Positions 62,464 through 64,000 of a DNA stretch of 64,000 nucleotides are shown in pieces. The first letter of the stretch is position 1; every line of letters begins with the position of its first letter. Both the position numbers and the translations under genes were made by a program. This DNA comes from Endozoicomonas sp. NE40 (GTDB taxonomy: Bacteria; Pseudomonadota; Gammaproteobacteria; Pseudomonadales; Endozoicomonadaceae): positions 899,501 through 963,500 of the forward strand of contig NZ_JBEWTB010000002.1 of NCBI RefSeq assembly GCF_040549045.1, in the 5' to 3' direction. The notes below the pieces were generated by a model. That model ran no database searches. It was not told where the DNA came from and saw only the letters and a program-made list of their open reading frames with translations.

Positions 62464-64000
62464 CATTGCAGCCATAGCAGCTGCTTCTTCAATATCCACA
62501 GACACCGGCCGGGAAACACCAGGCTCCTGCATGGTAACCCCCACCAGCTGATTAGCCGCCTGCATTGCAATCTTGTTGTGGGTGATGTAGATGAACTGTA
62601 CCTTGTCACTCATCTCCGACACCATTTTTGCATAGCGGCCAACGTTAGCGTCATCCAGCGGCGCGTCCACCTCGTCCAGCATACAGAACGGCGATGGATT
62701 CAACTGGAAGATGGCAAAAACCAGCGCAATGGCAGTCAGTGCCTTTTCCCCGCCGGATAACAGGTGGATAGTACTGTTCTTTTTACCGGGTGGCTGCGCC
62801 ATGATCGCCACACCGGTATCCAGCAGATCTTCGCCCGTCAGTTCCAGATAAGCCCGGCCTCCGCCAAACACTCTGGGAAACAGGTCCTGCAGACCTGAAT
62901 TTACCTTATCAAAGGTACTCTTGAAACGTTGCCGGGTTTCCCGGTCAATTTTCCTGATAGCATTCTCTAACGTTTCCAGCGCAGATTCCAGATCTTCGTT
63001 CTGGGCGTCCAGATAGTTTTTACGTTCAGACTGCGTTTCATACTCTTCAATCGCTGCCAGGTTGATCGCCCCAAGTCGTTCAATTCTTGCCTGCAAACGT
63101 TCCAGTTCGTACTCCCAGCTCTGCTCTGACGCCTCTTCCGGCATATTGGCCAGTACCGTCTGCAGATCAAACTGGTCTTCTTTCAGCTGTTCAGCCAGCG
63201 TCGTCCGGCGTACCTGCATGCCCTGCCAGTCCATGCGCAGTTTTTCCAGACGGGAACGGGCAGTCTGTGCTTTCTGCTCGGCAGCCTGACGCTCTTTCTC
63301 GTATTGTTGCAGACGCTGTTCAACCTTTTCCAGTTCACTGCGGGCCGTCTGCATGGCTTCTTCTTCTTCCAGACGACGGGTCAGCAATTCTTCCAGCTGC
63401 TCCTGCAGCTCACCTTCAGGCGAGTGAGATTCGCTCAGGGAAGCCTGTAACAATTCTCTGCGTTCACGCAGTTTAGTGGATTGCTGGCTCAGCCGTTCAA
63501 TCGCTGCCCGCAGCGACATGACCTGACTGTTGATACCCTGCTGCCTCAGTGCCAACTGATGAGAACGCTCTTTATCGTGACGGGAGCGCTGCCGGACGTC
63601 TTCCAGTTTTTCACGACAACGTTCCCGTTTTTCCAGCAGTTCGTCTTTATGACTGCTGTCGTACTCCATAATGTCCAGGGCTTCCTGCAGTTTCAGGCGG
63701 GATTCGTTGATACGCTCCTGCTCAAGCAGTTGCTGTTCACGACAGTCCGTCAGCTCCTGCTCAAGACGCCTGCGTCGCTCGGAGAACTGTTCCAGCCGAA
63801 CTTTACGCCCCTGAAGGTCTGCCCGCACTTCACCCTGCTGACGGTTCAGGTCGGACAACTGCTGTTGAATTTCCTTACGACGATTTTCCAGAACATCGCC
63901 CTGCTCCCTGCGGGTCTGCAGATCTTCACCCAACTGTTCGAGCGACTGCTCCAGCTGTTCCAGCCTGATGGTCAGCTCTTCCAGCTCCTGCTGACGTTCC
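62461..64000 (-). CDS. smc: Chromosome partition protein SMC, C-terminal part (partial)
   Basis: The frame is open to the right edge, so the gene starts outside the window. The visible 513 or so residues comprise the second coiled-coil arm (Gln/Glu/Arg-rich heptads to about 1.1 kb before the stop) and the C-terminal ATPase half. The ATPase half shows the ABC signature LSGGEKALTAIALVFAIF, Walker B PFCMLDEVDAPLDDANV and the D-loop and switch region YITHNKIAMQ. It is SMC, not MukB, by these motifs. Together with ScpA/ScpB it compacts and segregates chromosomes. It is upstream of zipA. Confidence 0.95.
   Translation of the reverse strand, partial: ERQQELEELTIRLEQLEQSLEQLGEDLQTRREQGDVLENRRKEIQQQLSDLNRQQGEVRADLQGRKVRLEQFSERRRRLEQELTDCREQQLLEQERINESRLKLQEALDIMEYDSSHKDELLEKRERCREKLEDVRQRSRHDKERSHQLALRQQGINSQVMSLRAAIERLSQQSTKLRERRELLQASLSESHSPEGELQEQLEELLTRRLEEEEAMQTARSELEKVEQRLQQYEKERQAAEQKAQTARSRLEKLRMDWQGMQVRRTTLAEQLKEDQFDLQTVLANMPEEASEQSWEYELERLQARIERLGAINLAAIEEYETQSERKNYLDAQNEDLESALETLENAIRKIDRETRQRFKSTFDKVNSGLQDLFPRVFGGGRAYLELTGEDLLDTGVAIMAQPPGKKNSTIHLLSGGEKALTAIALVFAIFQLNPSPFCMLDEVDAPLDDANVGRYAKMVSEMSDKVQFIYITHNKIAMQAANQLVGVTMQEPGVSRPVSVDIEEAAAMAAM

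Noticed and set aside
1..64000. tRNA, rRNA, transposase, integrase or prophage genes
   Set aside because: Scanned for T-loop GTTCRANNC patterns in intergenic DNA and for recombinase or transposase motifs in the proteins. None was convincing.

Overview
The window looks like chromosomal DNA of a marine gammaproteobacterium of the Oceanospirillales, most likely close to Endozoicomonas or another animal-associated lineage. This is inferred from the smc-zipA-ligA core block, a Pseudomonas/Oceanospirillales-type polyamine (spu/puu) cluster, two AbgT transporters, an FNR/Anr-type anaerobic regulon with DMSO reductase, and a eukaryotic-like Ser/Thr kinase plus a proline-rich coiled-coil protein. No rRNA, tRNA, CRISPR array, transposase or prophage gene was seen. 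Coding density is high and overall base composition is near 50% GC. The clearest exception is one AT-rich gene at 5.2-7.3 kb.

Layout. 0-5 kb: the tail of an unidentified gene, an MBL/beta-CASP nuclease-like protein, and a nitrate-type ABC importer operon (nrtABD-like) behind a sigma-54-like promoter and an NtrC-like palindrome. 5-9 kb: an AT-rich secreted glycosidase-like gene flanked by two related hairpins, then a divergent enolase. 9-13 kb: an AbgT transporter whose mRNA would start with about 200 nt of unusually structured leader, an acidic 24-residue-repeat secreted protein, and a STAS-domain protein. 13-19 kb: a carboxylate-type permease divergent from dmsA and a fused dmsBC, with an FNR box at -41.5 for each side. 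19-31 kb: polyamine catabolism and uptake (puuBC; then bauA-like, puuA/spuB, spuC, potFGHI, puuR). 31-38 kb: a NYN-domain protein, a second puuA with an operator-like palindrome, a second AbgT transporter, uraA-upp and hpt. 38-50 kb: a coiled-coil protein, a frameshifted aromatic/hydroxy amino acid permease, small housekeeping and detoxification genes, a MerR-methyltransferase fusion, the kinase, a SugE-type exporter, and a Na+/dicarboxylate symporter preceded by two perfect FNR boxes. 50-64 kb: an LpxL-type acyltransferase, a porin, a probable small RNA or LysR leader, trmO, an unknown secreted protein, a YheU protein, DUF945, a lytic transglycosylase-like lipoprotein, ligA, zipA and the 3' part of smc.

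How the genes work together. The polyamine block covers import (PotFGHI), gamma-glutamylation (two PuuA), oxidation (PuuB), aldehyde oxidation (PuuC) and transamination (two class-III aminotransferases). The PuuD/SpuA hydrolase step is absent from the window. Three 18-bp palindromes of one pattern sit at the promoters of these genes and probably mark the PuuR regulon. The DMSO reductase, the adjacent permease and the dicarboxylate symporter appear to form an oxygen-controlled set. The best candidates for something undescribed are the structured leader before the first AbgT gene (about 9068-9281), the orphan promoter-hairpin-terminator unit at 52025-52113, and the host-interaction-type proteins (kinase, coiled-coil protein, acidic repeat protein, 590-residue secreted protein). 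All functional statements come from reading the sequence and from remembered family features. No database search was run.
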